Positions 10,601-18,211 are shown, counted from the first letter of the stretch. The stretch is 30,378 nt of DNA from Syncephalis plumigaleata (GCA_025201365.1 JAIXMF010000152.1:1-30378), one strand, 5' to 3'. The notes: generated from the sequence alone by a model not told the origin. A program made the numbers and translations.

Positions 10601-11189
10601 ATACTGCCGCAGAAATAAGGGCTGTAGGAGTCTCTTCGTTGAGTTGGGGCTGAATAGCATCATAGCATTGTTGTAGCTTCCTGCTAAGCCGACTATTGCG
10701 TATGCGTTTCTCAGCAACGGCAACAAAGTGTATACCGTGCGAGTGGGTTGACATTTTCATAGGTAAGGAATGATTGCCGACTGTCAACGTGCCAGCAGCG
10801 CAATCTATGGTGGCGCTAGCATCGGTTAACCAATCCATACCTAATAGGAGATCATATGGAGATGCATGAAGTATGATCGCTTCGACTTGACGTTCCACAT
10901 CAGCAACTTGCACTTGTACTTGACAGTATCCGCAAGTGTGAGCGTGTCGTCCATCTGCTAGCTTAACAAACGAGTTCCGATTCGGTCCAACCTTTATGCC
11001 TAGACGTGAGCATAAGGCGCTAGAGATTACCGTTTGTTGGGCTCCTGTGTCCACTAGCATAGTTGTTGCGTGTCCGTTCACAAAACCGGCCTGTAAGAGT
11101 GCGTTAGCGGTAACAGCACCTATCACGGCATCTGGTTGTGATAAGGGATTTGCTAGAAGGGGGGTGCCAATACCCTCAATCATCGGCAC
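7641..11189 (-). CDS. pol: Pol polyprotein: protease, reverse transcriptase, RNase H, integrase
   Basis: An intact frame of about 1,180 codons; the first ATG is at 11183, but the frame is open upstream into the end of gag, so translation by -1 frameshift is as likely. The aspartic protease active site is LVDTGAQQTVIS (residues 45-56). Reverse transcriptase shows DLASGYWQVKM, GLCNAPATFQ and the catalytic YLDD near residue 400. RNase H shows ETDASSTGIGAV and TEGECLAIVWA. Integrase has an HHCC finger (HLGRYRTYKRI to CVRCQKQ), the D-D-E core (IAIDLMGPF, LTDGGTNF, LVERFNHTL) and a GPF motif (RIRGPFRVVEQ). I see no chromodomain after it. The last 15 or so codons run into the 3' LTR and end there. 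All key catalytic residues are present, so the element may be active. Confidence 0.95.
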   Translation of the reverse strand: MPMIEGIGTPLLANPLSQPDAVIGAVTANALLQAGFVNGHATTMLVDTGAQQTVISSALCSRLGIKVGPNRNSFVKLADGRHAHTCGYCQVQVQVADVERQVEAIILHASPYDLLLGMDWLTDASATIDCAAGTLTVGNHSLPMKMSTHSHGIHFVAVAEKRIRNSRLSRKLQQCYDAIQPQLNEETPTALISAAVSQSPHVELVESERKYLLDKLLREFTDLFADNPNNPGATTSIQHFINTGDSRPINSPPYRVAHRQREIITNSVNDMLKNGIIERSFSPWSSPVVLVGKKDGGARFCVDYRRLNEVTKKDSYPTTRVDDALDMLSGARWFTTLDLASGYWQVKMNVKDREKTAFITHDGLYQFKVMPFGLCNAPATFQRLMNEVLAGLKWRTCIVYLDDIIVYGRTFEEHLERLREVFQRLRTAGLRLKKSKCHFGHQEIAYLGHLVTANGVKPDPNKIAAVHQFPLPVDVRGCKSFLGLASYYRRFIPNFSEKAEPLHRLTKKNTPFTWTDAQQAAFDQLRQALTDDVVLTYPDLSKPFRIETDASSTGIGAVISQLVNDQWKPIAYASCALNQAERNYSATEGECLAIVWAIDKFRPYIYGGEFTVVTDHSALRWLMSRPNPTGRLGRWVLRLQEYCPTIEYRRGTANSNADALSRDPLPWPELVAQAEEDKAVEIMSTAAVPLLPTADEWLQAQRSENATCDIYGYLLKGNDHLITMNEPTRRSIKKRARSYRLVDGRLMRRKMEEDQEVLLDVVPKQFQPVVLYHNHDQELSGHLGRYRTYKRIRQKYWWSNLHSDVRDYVATCVRCQKQRRITQRSGLLQSLPVPEKPFDFIAIDLMGPFTESEYGNKYVAVCCDYTTRWIEAAAIPDATAETTVKFLMNNIIARHGMPRVLLTDGGTNFTSGLTAGIARRLGIRQRITSARRPQTDGLVERFNHTLASMIAKFTNDFETDWDKYLPLLLFAYRTTPQSSAGQTPFNLLYGREATQPLEVAVNNMPATKARFNKRTEEYEEYVKDLQLRLNDVRERARLMIEAAQRRQSARYNKGRRREAFNEGDLVWLEETLLKGSKLKKMKERIRGPFRVVEQTSAVNYRLCDLDTKRTFPAHADRIIPLHSRPQHLLLSPTANEPVSVLSLTNTLLLSSEDQPSMLAGRSTLEEGVMWRHILTSWLSGPE

Positions 11190-11232
11190 CCGGTTTAGTT
11201 TTCCGACGGCTGAGCAGCCTCAGGCAATTTGC
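11190..11232 (-). promoter_or_regulatory. Gag-pol overlap with candidate -1 frameshift site
   Basis: On the minus strand the last gag codons are TCG GAA AAC TAA. Pol is open in the -1 frame from just after a TGA near 11230 through the gag stop, so the frames overlap by about 30 bases. A G-GAA-AAC heptamer directly abuts the stop. It resembles, but does not perfectly match, the X-XXY-YYZ slippery pattern. Reinitiation at ATG 11183, 12 nt past the stop, is the alternative. Confidence 0.5.
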
Positions 11233-12622
11233 CAGTGACTGACTCACGAGCCGCAGATAACTTAGGACACTTATAGGCGGCGTGTCCTGGATCGTCACAG
11301 AGAGCACAAGGATGGCGCGGCGCAGAAGGTGGCTTCTCCTTGCGTCGTGGACGTTGTCGTCGGTCGTCATATTGCTTCTGTGTCGATCGGGTGTTAGAAG
11401 GGATAGAATCATCTTCTTGTACGGCAGCTACGAACTTTGGTTTAACAGGCGTTGATGACTGGGTAAGTAGTTTGTCGATACTCTTTCCGCGTGATCGTAA
11501 TTCCTCGAGTGATGAAATCAGATATAATTTGAGTAGATCACGAGTAGATTCATCGGCGTTGACCTTGAAGTAGTACCAAATCGTTTCGTCGCTGACTTTG
11601 GCGCGTATTCCGTTCATCTCGATGCGATCGGCATAGTCGAGGAGAGATTCCTTCGGACGCTTGCGAGTAGAATGGAACGTAGCTAACACTCCTTCTTTAG
11701 GATCTTCTTGATACCAATGACCTCGTATACTAGTTACAAGTTCATCATAGAGACCAGGTTTAAACGAAGCTAACTGTTTCGTAGCGCGAGCACACCATAC
11801 CTTTTCATGCTGTCGTAAACCATATATTAATGCACAGCATTGATCCTTTTCGGACCATGGAGACATATCTGCGACAAGGGTGAATTCGTCTAACCATTCC
11901 AAAGGGTCATCCTTCTCGTTCAGTATGGGTATCTCCATCTTTGGTGCGTAGGAATGACGATACGACGGTGGTAATATAGGGAGTTCAACATCGTCATGAT
12001 CTGATTCATCATCTGGCGTCATCACGCTTTCACGACGAACAGGGCGACGAATCTGGATAGTTGGAGATGGTGTGTGATCGTTCTGCGAAGGTAAGCGATA
12101 TGGAACATGAGCAGTGCCAGGTGTTTCGACGATAGGTTGTGAGGGCGGATCAGGGCGAGTTATGCCAAGCGTAATGATCATTTGCTCAGCTAACGCTACA
12201 GCCTGTGTCTGTGTCAACCTGTGTTGTTGGTTGACTACGTAATCCATAAACATAGCAACTGCATTTGGAGACTGGTCATCCTGTGTACTAATAGCTTGTT
12301 GTACAGCAGCGAACGGATTATTCGGATCAGTAGGAAGTGTGACGTCTTCGGCGGTTGGCGTAGGGACGGTCTCGACGGCCTGTTCCGGAGGGATAGTAGT
12401 GGGAGCGGTCCTAACAGCCTGTGGGTGGAGAACAGTAGTGGCAACGGCTTGAGATACCGCTGCGGTAGGCTGAGGATCGGTCGTCACTGGAGGGTCGCCT
12501 TCGACTGGGGAAGTCGGCACAGACGCCTCAGATTCTTCCTCGGCGGGAACAGCCGGAGCGTTGGATGGGCCTGCAGCTTCGTCCTCGCGCTGGGCCGACG
12601 CACGTGTATATATGGGTGTCAT
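11195..12622 (-). CDS. gag: Gag polyprotein of the Ty3/Gypsy element
   Basis: The frame starts at ATG 12622 (MTPIYTRASAQ) and ends at TAA 11195-11197, about 475 residues. Residues 1-200 are Pro/Thr/Ala-rich and low in complexity. The middle contains a capsid-like retrotransposon Gag region, with Trp-rich motifs such as LEWLDEF and RGHWYQEDP. Near the C-terminus a CCHC zinc knuckle, CALCDDPGHAAYKC, fits C-x2-C-x4-H-x4-C, the nucleic-acid-binding module of nucleocapsid. Gag should form the cytoplasmic particle that packages the element RNA. The reading frame is intact, and pol follows in the -1 frame. Confidence 0.93.
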   Translation of the reverse strand: MTPIYTRASAQREDEAAGPSNAPAVPAEEESEASVPTSPVEGDPPVTTDPQPTAAVSQAVATTVLHPQAVRTAPTTIPPEQAVETVPTPTAEDVTLPTDPNNPFAAVQQAISTQDDQSPNAVAMFMDYVVNQQHRLTQTQAVALAEQMIITLGITRPDPPSQPIVETPGTAHVPYRLPSQNDHTPSPTIQIRRPVRRESVMTPDDESDHDDVELPILPPSYRHSYAPKMEIPILNEKDDPLEWLDEFTLVADMSPWSEKDQCCALIYGLRQHEKVWCARATKQLASFKPGLYDELVTSIRGHWYQEDPKEGVLATFHSTRKRPKESLLDYADRIEMNGIRAKVSDETIWYYFKVNADESTRDLLKLYLISSLEELRSRGKSIDKLLTQSSTPVKPKFVAAVQEDDSIPSNTRSTQKQYDDRRQRPRRKEKPPSAPRHPCALCDDPGHAAYKCPKLSAARESVTGKLPEAAQPSEN

Positions 12623-12827
12623 TATGTGCAATGATCGTAAAATAAGGTGAAATAAATAGGAAATAATAGAACGTAAGGGAAATGGGAGTAATAACGTAGA
12701 ATGTAAAGATCGTTAACGTAATATGTGATAGGAAAGGTAGAGCGCGGGATTCGTGTCCTACAAGATTAGTGAAATGTGGTTGGGCACCGAACGCGCTTGC
12801 TACTAGAAGGTAAGTTTTCGCTTCACG

Positions 12828-12845
12828 CGCCCGGGTTCTCCACCA
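12828..12845 (-). promoter_or_regulatory. Primer binding site candidate of the retrotransposon
   Basis: Just inside the 5' LTR, after 2 bp, the minus strand reads TGGTGGAGAACCCGGGC. It starts with TGG, as expected for pairing with a tRNA 3' CCA end. I cannot assign the tRNA: a TTC motif is present but at unusual spacing from the CCA. Confidence 0.55.
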
Positions 12846-12847
12846 GT

Positions 12848-13147
12848 TGTCACGGCCCTATCTGGTAGGGGGCACGATAGGGGCCGGACAAGGGATTCCA
12901 GAAGGTGACGTGCAGCAACCTCAGTTAGCTGCAGTGGCTCACGGTTGGAATGTATAGACAAATAAAACACTTTAACACGATTAATACTTGTAAGACGCTT
13001 CGAGTACAGTAGTGTAGAGATAAAAGATAGAATTTGTTCGTCTTTATTAAAATTTGCTTTTGCGTTTGCTTTTTCTTCTCTCGACGCTGAACGTGCAGCT
13101 ATCCTATTCTGGACCGCTAAGCCACGAGGTCAAGATATGGCGCCACA
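12848..13147 (-). repeat. 5' LTR of the Ty3/Gypsy element
   Basis: This is the uninterrupted 300-bp copy. On the minus strand it begins TGTGGCGCC and ends CCGTGACA, and it is followed outside by the GATGG duplication at 13148-13152. It should carry the element's promoter and polyadenylation signals; an AATAAA-type hexamer is readable on the minus strand near 13042-13047. Confidence 0.93.
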
Positions 13148-13152
13148 GATGG

Positions 13153-14181
13153 CTTATCTGTCAATTAGTCGTGTGGGTGTCATTTCTTTTCTTAATGAAG
13201 TCACCTTGACAATGATAACAACATTATGACACTAATGAATGATGCCAACATGATGATTATACGCCATAGTCAATATCTACCATTCTTTATAGTTGACATT
13301 CAATTACTAGTAAATGACACTATCTCTTTATTCATATCTCCATGTCTATCATGTAGATGTCAAATACAATCGAGTATATCCTAGTAGTAAATAGTATATC
13401 ACTAGAAGGATTACTTGTTTCTTGTTCATTGGGGAGGAAAAAAAAGGGAATTTGTACGATAACCTTTGCGATTCCCCTGATTTGCTTTTTTCCTTTCTCT
13501 CTCATTCTCTCTTCAAGTGCATCTTCGTTCCGTCTTTTTCCTGCTTCTTTATTTCTTCTCGGTTCGTACTACCAAACAATCCTTGCTTCTATCCATTCGT
13601 TTCTCTACTACTACTATTACTACTACTACTACGCTTCTCTTCTTTTACTACTATCTCCTCTACTATCACCGCTACTATTTTACAGTTTTCTCTTACAATC
13701 TATTAGGTTTCCTTGAGTTGGCGTCAATCCGTGTGCATGTAAGCCGATTACACTTTCTCTCCTGCCTACATTACATTGATTTAATTGTTTTCTTCTCTAT
13801 TGCTATCTCGCTCTTTCTCTTTCTAGTCATGTGCTAGCACCGGTGTCGTTATATTATTCTATCGTAGATATATGTCGACGTGAGACTAGTTGGTTTGCTC
13901 ATTTGATTGATTGAATGTATGCTATTGAGCAATCTATATATACAACGTTAACCGCCGTCAACCACTCTCTACCATCACGACAGCCTAAGACGCTTCTCAC
14001 TCACTTACTCACTTACTCACACGAATTCGTCGCTATCTTTCTACACTATCGTTTCTTCGATTGTTGCGCACGCATTTATCATTCATCGTTCTCTATCCGT
14101 TTAATTCTACGTATCCTTCAATCTACTTATTGCAGTGATAGTAGCGCAAGTTTCATTGTTGTCACTTGCGCTCGTTTACAC

Positions 14182-14229
<48 letters not shown>

Positions 14230-14985
14230 CTAGCTTGATTGATTCTCTTATTATTACACTCTACTACACTACGTTTATTTTGATTACACGCAAACAACTT
14301 ACTATCATCATCATTATTGCTACTGCTACTGCTATTATCACCTACATCTACCGGCGACATTATTGACCGCGATCTCCTATTGTTATCGTCTATCCCATCT
14401 TCATTGTGTCTCATTATATCCTGTACTACTTTTATTAACGTCTTTCTGTCTTTTTTATATATCCTATAGCGTGTTGACTTTCTTTTTTGTTCGTTTGTTC
14501 AACCATTGATTGCGTAGATTTTTGCGTTTCATTCCTTCTCTATTTGCTTTACGTGACGTGTCCTCCCCATCCCATCTCGTTTCATCTCATCCCACCTCTA
14601 TCTATCTATTTCATTCCATTCCATTCTATTCAGCGCTATAATCATACACCGTTTCTTTCTAGTATTTAAACAATCTCTGCTACCACTATTATTATTGATA
14701 TTGGAGATTATTGCATCCAAGTTACATTCATCGCTCGATCATCTCATTGGTAAGTAGATAGATAACAGTATGCATGCATGCATACATACATGCATGTGAT
14801 AATTATATGAACATTAAACTGATCATCTTGATTTATTTGATGCTCACCTTTGTATTTATGTATTAATCACATGAACATTTGTGATATAGAGCTTGTCACT
14901 TTTAGAATTAATACTATTCCGCGTTTAGTTTTTATTTTACTACGCAAACGCATTATTATTATCGTTATTATCACATCATATTATC
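13153..14985. other. Long CT-rich 5' region of the FYVE gene
   Basis: No gene supported. From about 13440 to 14680 the plus strand is strongly pyrimidine-rich, with a (CT)n run at 14184-14227 and TCATT/CCATT-type runs near 14580-14630. A GTAAGTAG at about 14751-14758 could be the donor of a 5' UTR intron. A CATGCATG run lies near 14771-14797. Open frames here are Ser/Leu/Phe-rich reflections of the CT bias. Confidence 0.55.
14184..14227 (+). repeat. (CT)n microsatellite
   Basis: An uninterrupted run of CT dinucleotides about 44 bp long inside the pyrimidine-rich promoter region of the downstream plus-strand gene. Confidence 0.9.
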
Positions 14986-16246
14986 ATGGACGTTTACGCT
15001 TTAACTCGCAAGGAACGACCACGCGTTATTACGATGGCACCACTCCCAAGTGCCAACAACAATAATAACGGCAATAATAATAATGCTAAGCCTGCTGTAG
15101 CTGCTACTACGACTGCTGCTACTACGGCCGCACCACAAGCACCATCTTCATCCTCTTGGGTATCCACAGATTCGTCCATATCCTCACATCGGTCTGCACC
15201 TCGTATGTCGCGTCCTACATCGCATGGGCCTGATCATCTAATGTCAAATACAACGAGTGGCGGTCATTATACGGGATATGGATCAAAGGGGCGACAATCT
15301 ATTCATAGATACGGATCATGGTCTACTGGATCAGGTGCATCATCTAGCGCCACCATTCATACACATCAGTCCTCGTTGCAGTCGTCCATCTACAGTGCTA
15401 ATTCCATGTCGAACGGTCTAGGCAGTCATGGTAGAGCTCGTTCATCGTTGCTGCTAGGAAAGAGTGTATCGGCGGGAAGGGTTGCCACTCCTGGTGTTGA
15501 CAGTCATTGGGGCGAGGTAACTGGTCTACCTACGCGTGTTCATTGGAAGGTAATTATTATTCTTATTATTACTTGTACTATGTTAATATATAAACTAACT
15601 ATCATCGCACATAATATAGCCGGATGATCAAGCTGATCGTTGTGCGGCATTTACTTGTCAGAAGCCATTTACACTGTTCGAGCGTCGACATCATTGTCGT
15701 CGATGCGGTGAAGTATTCTGTGCTGGGTGTTCTGCAAATCTATTGCCATTAGACCAGGATGCGGAATATCATCCAGCAGGTGTCATGTCGCGGGTGTGCA
15801 ATCGATGCATGAGTGATGCGCAAAAAGCCGTGGCAAGGAAACAACAAACCTCTACACGTAGTAATACGAGTGGCACGACGTCTATCGCATCATCACCGGG
15901 TGCCAGTACGGATTCTACGATCATTAGTGGTTCTACCACTGCTGCCAATCATGCAGCATACCTGGCGAGCATGACATCCATAAACGAGACAGATGATCGT
16001 ATGTTATTACGTACACCAGAACAAACGAATGATACTATTGCTGCTACTACTACTACTAGTACTGCCGCTAACACTACATCAAATATAACAGCAGCTCCAT
16101 TAGCTACAAAAGATAATAATACCGCCGCTACAAATCCATTAAGACGAAACAATGGACAAGATGCTACTACCCGCCATGCCAATTCTACCACCACCACCAC
16201 TACTACTACTACAATACCACACGATTGGACATGGTCTACATTCTAA
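14986..16246 (+). CDS. FYVE zinc-finger protein (PI3P-binding), two exons
   Basis: Exons 14986-15549 and 15620-16246 are joined across a 70-nt intron (gtaatt to atatag, phase 0), giving about 396 residues. The ATG at 14986 is the first in frame; a second at 15034 (MAPLPS) is possible. The N-terminal half is Ser/Asn/Ala-rich and low in complexity. The FYVE domain spans about residues 186-265 and has all three signatures: WKPD (WxxD), RRHHCRRCG and RVCNRC, with four Cys pairs. FYVE domains bind phosphatidylinositol 3-phosphate on endosomes and vacuoles. The C-terminal 130 residues are again Ser/Thr/Asn-rich, ending in a poly-Thr stretch. The exon join falls right at the start of the finger. No catalytic domain is present, so this is likely an endosomal adaptor; its ortholog is not identified. 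Confidence 0.9.
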
Positions 16247-16619
16247 GTAAATTGAACGTTTATTTTTATGAGCATATCTATCGTGCGTCGTCGTTTCTTT
16301 TTATGTTATTGCTCTCGTATAAGTTGTGATTGCTGTATCATTTCCTAGCAATGGAGTGATATATCTATACCATGTCAATCGAATAGATTGATCGTTTGAC
16401 TCATGTATATACTGTCGTTACTGTGATTAAATTATAAACAAATATAGTGGCTACTTCTCATTAGATTTACTACAAATCATATGGTCTATCTGGTGCATTA
16501 ACGAATATTTCTATGAACAATTCGTTGCATCGGATTGACTGGGGTACTGCCGCTATACTAGTCGACCAAATAGAAAAGATGATGTCATTTGATATGTCAT
16601 CAATGTAATGGTCAACAGG
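16247..16619. other. 3' region between convergent FYVE gene and microexon gene
   Basis: No gene is supported. This AT-rich stretch should carry the 3' UTR of the plus-strand FYVE gene and the end of the minus-strand microexon transcript. Confidence 0.5.
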
Positions 16620-16780
16620 ACATATATTTATTCAATAAATGATTGAATGATCTTGTAGATATACTTGTTGCTGTACCAAGGAATAATGACTTGAATGGCA
16701 TGGACACTAAAAGGTCTTGCACCAATCCATTCTTGACTTGATTACCTATAATGTCTACTTGATGATGTCCTTGTCTTGTT
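16620..16780 (-). other. 3' UTR exon of the microexon gene with polyadenylation signal
   Basis: A 52-nt intron (16781-16832; gtaagt to ttacag, branch TACTGAT) joins the stop-containing 9-nt exon to this terminal exon. An AATAAA hexamer on the minus strand at 16627-16632 fits the polyadenylation signal. Confidence 0.6.
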
Positions 16781-16835
16781 CTGTAATCATAATGGATCAG
16801 TATGGGTATGATTATTGTAAATTATTACTTACTGC

Positions 16836-17901
16836 TTATTCCTATCATTCAATGTATATCGTATCGCGATTAGTATACCGTAGATGACGGTTGAAATGAT
16901 GACTTACAAGCTGTTATGCAGAGATATACGGATTGTGTACCATAGCGTGATTAGTACATTCATTCATTACAATGAGAAACATTAGCTTACAGGCTATCGT
17001 AAGGAATACCCATATTGGCCGTGTGCCACATTTTAGTCAGTACACCGTTCGTTGCAACAATCGTATTAACTTACAGGCTACCATACGGGACCATACGTGA
17101 ATCGTGAATCGTAGTATAATTAGTAATCATAACGTGTAATTAGTGTGGCAACTTACGGGCTGTTATATCCAAGTGTATGGATTGTGTACCATTTGCAATT
17201 AGTACGTTATTCATTGCAACCAGAGCGCTAATAACTTACAAGCTGTTATACGCAAACAAAAATGTACAATGAGCGATATTATAATTAGTATCCCGTTCTT
17301 CACAGTCATAACGATAACTTACAATCTGTTTATACACAAACATATGTAGTTAGTACCTCATTCATTACAATCAGAATGGAAACTTACCTTCTATCATACA
17401 CAAGCAGACATGAATAATGAGACATATTGATATTAGTACATTGCTCATTACAAGCGAACGGTGCCTTACCTTCTATTATATTGAAATATACGTGGATCGT
17501 GTATCATATCATAATTAGTACAGATAACTTGTAGCCGTTATGATAACTTACAGGTACTTGAGAATAGTAGTCATACATATTATTTTGATTTGTACTACAA
17601 TTAGCATAGTACTTGTTATGGTCAATAGGATAGCTTACGAGGTTGTGCTAACAAATTAATAGGGAGAATAAACATTATAGTATGATTAACATGTGAAAAC
17701 AACCATTTAATATACATGAACTTACGAGCTATCGGTAATCATCGGTGGACAATGAAACAATAGGCTACGATTAGTACATCAATTGATAGGGTCACAGCCA
17801 GACATACCACGACGATCCAGGACGGGACCAGCTTCAACAGTGACCAGACTGGTGAGAGCGACAACGGCGACGGCAATAGCGATAACGGCAGAGAACTTCA
17901 T
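16836..17901 (-). CDS. Secreted pre-propeptide encoded by an array of single-codon microexons (13 coding exons)
   Basis: Exon 1 (17808-17901) encodes a 24-residue signal peptide (MKFSAVIAIAVAVVALTSL...), GPVLD and Arg-Arg, plus one base. Next come exons of 3 nt (17726-17728), 9 (17639-17647), 5 (17552-17556), then eight of 3 nt at 17470, 17388, 17323, 17240, 17157, 17075, 16991 and 16908 (left ends), and one of 9 nt (16833-16841) holding the TAA stop at 16836-16838. Every intron starts GTATGT or GTAAG and ends AG; most contain TACTAAT. The 1+3+9+5 nt sum to whole codons, and the eight 3-nt exons are AAG, AAG, ATT, CTT, CCC, CCT, CCT, CTT. The joined product is 46 residues: Arg-Arg then APQPLPKKILPPPLE. 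Arg-Arg, and the internal Lys-Lys, fit Kex2-type cleavage of a secreted peptide. The weakest join is the 5-nt exon, whose acceptor is AAG. Function unknown; a signalling or effector peptide is inference. Confidence 0.82.
16908..17472 (-). repeat. Tandem array of intron + one-codon-exon modules
   Basis: Seven intron-plus-codon modules lie between the first AAG exon and the last CTT exon. Intron lengths are 79, 62, 80, 80, 79, 81 and 80 nt, so the unit is about 83 bp (one shortened). Shared landmarks recur at similar offsets: GTAAGTTA at the donor, TTG(T/C)AATGAATGA before the branch, TACTAAT, ATGGTACACAATCC after it, and TATAACAG at the acceptor. The introns are thus diverged copies of one another rather than independent insertions. 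Confidence 0.8.
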
Positions 17902-17967
17902 GTTGATGTTGGCCTTGTGGAATGGATAGACAGATATGTTGACTAGAACGAGAATACAGAGCAATAC

Positions 17968-17973
17968 TATATA
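17968..17973 (-). promoter_or_regulatory. TATA box of the microexon peptide gene
   Basis: TATATA in the context CGTATATAGT lies about 67 bp upstream of the ATG at 17901, a normal core-promoter position. Confidence 0.5.
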
Positions 17974-17991
17974 CGAGAAGAAGTAGAAAAG

Positions 17992-17999
17992 TGACGTCA
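17992..17999. promoter_or_regulatory. CRE-type palindrome TGACGTCA
   Basis: A perfect 8-bp TGACGTCA lies about 19 bp upstream of the TATA element of the microexon gene and about 210 bp upstream of mscL. This is the consensus site of ATF/CREB bZIP factors, which in fungi act in stress and cAMP-linked responses. Regulation of either gene by such a factor is inference. Confidence 0.5.
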
Positions 18000-18211
18000 T
18001 CCGATAGGTCACGTTTCAAGAATGCCATGCCATATACCACCTATCACATACCACATTAATGGGATACTAATGAAATGAAGATGCGCGTACGTAGCACTAT
18101 TAAAATAAGTCAACGTCCTTGGCCATTCATATCCGCCCCATTACAGTGCTTGTTCTTCTTGTTCTTCTTTGTTTGTTTTATATTTGTTTACCCTAACCTT
18201 CGCTATTCATT

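Larger units (their letters stand above)
5754..13147 (-). mobile_element. Complete Ty3/Gypsy LTR retrotransposon (minus strand), disrupted in its 3' LTR by a nested palindromic element
   Basis: The element carries two 300-bp LTRs starting TG and ending CA, a gag frame and a pol frame. It is flanked by the same 5-bp target duplication, GATGG, at 5749-5753 and 13148-13152. Without the nested insert it is about 5.76 kb. Pol domain order is protease, reverse transcriptase, RNase H, integrase, which defines the Ty3/Gypsy group. By eye the LTRs show no differences, and both frames are intact, so insertion was recent. It sits in the shared upstream region of the Tyr-Pro gene (-) and the FYVE gene (+). 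Confidence 0.95.

Noticed and set aside
12828-12847. A tRNA gene next to the 5' LTR
   Set aside because: Only a CCA-ending fragment is present, with no cloverleaf; its position fits a primer binding site.
13357-14669. Overlapping Ser/Leu/Phe/Tyr-rich open frames in several frames
   Set aside because: They mirror the pyrimidine-rich and CT-repeat sequence rather than a protein.
16880-17760. CRISPR-like or simple tandem repeat reading of the 80-bp periodic region
   Set aside because: The periodicity is explained by splice donors, branch sites and acceptors at fixed spacing around 3-nt exons; repeats are diverged and the host is eukaryotic.
17779-17901. A 40-residue unspliced secreted protein ending GMSGCDPIN as the main product
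   Set aside because: The downstream GTATGT donor, TACTAAT branch site and phase-matched microexons make the spliced product more likely. Its faint similarity to MSDIN-type cyclic peptide precursors is not supported: the leader and recognition sequence are absent.
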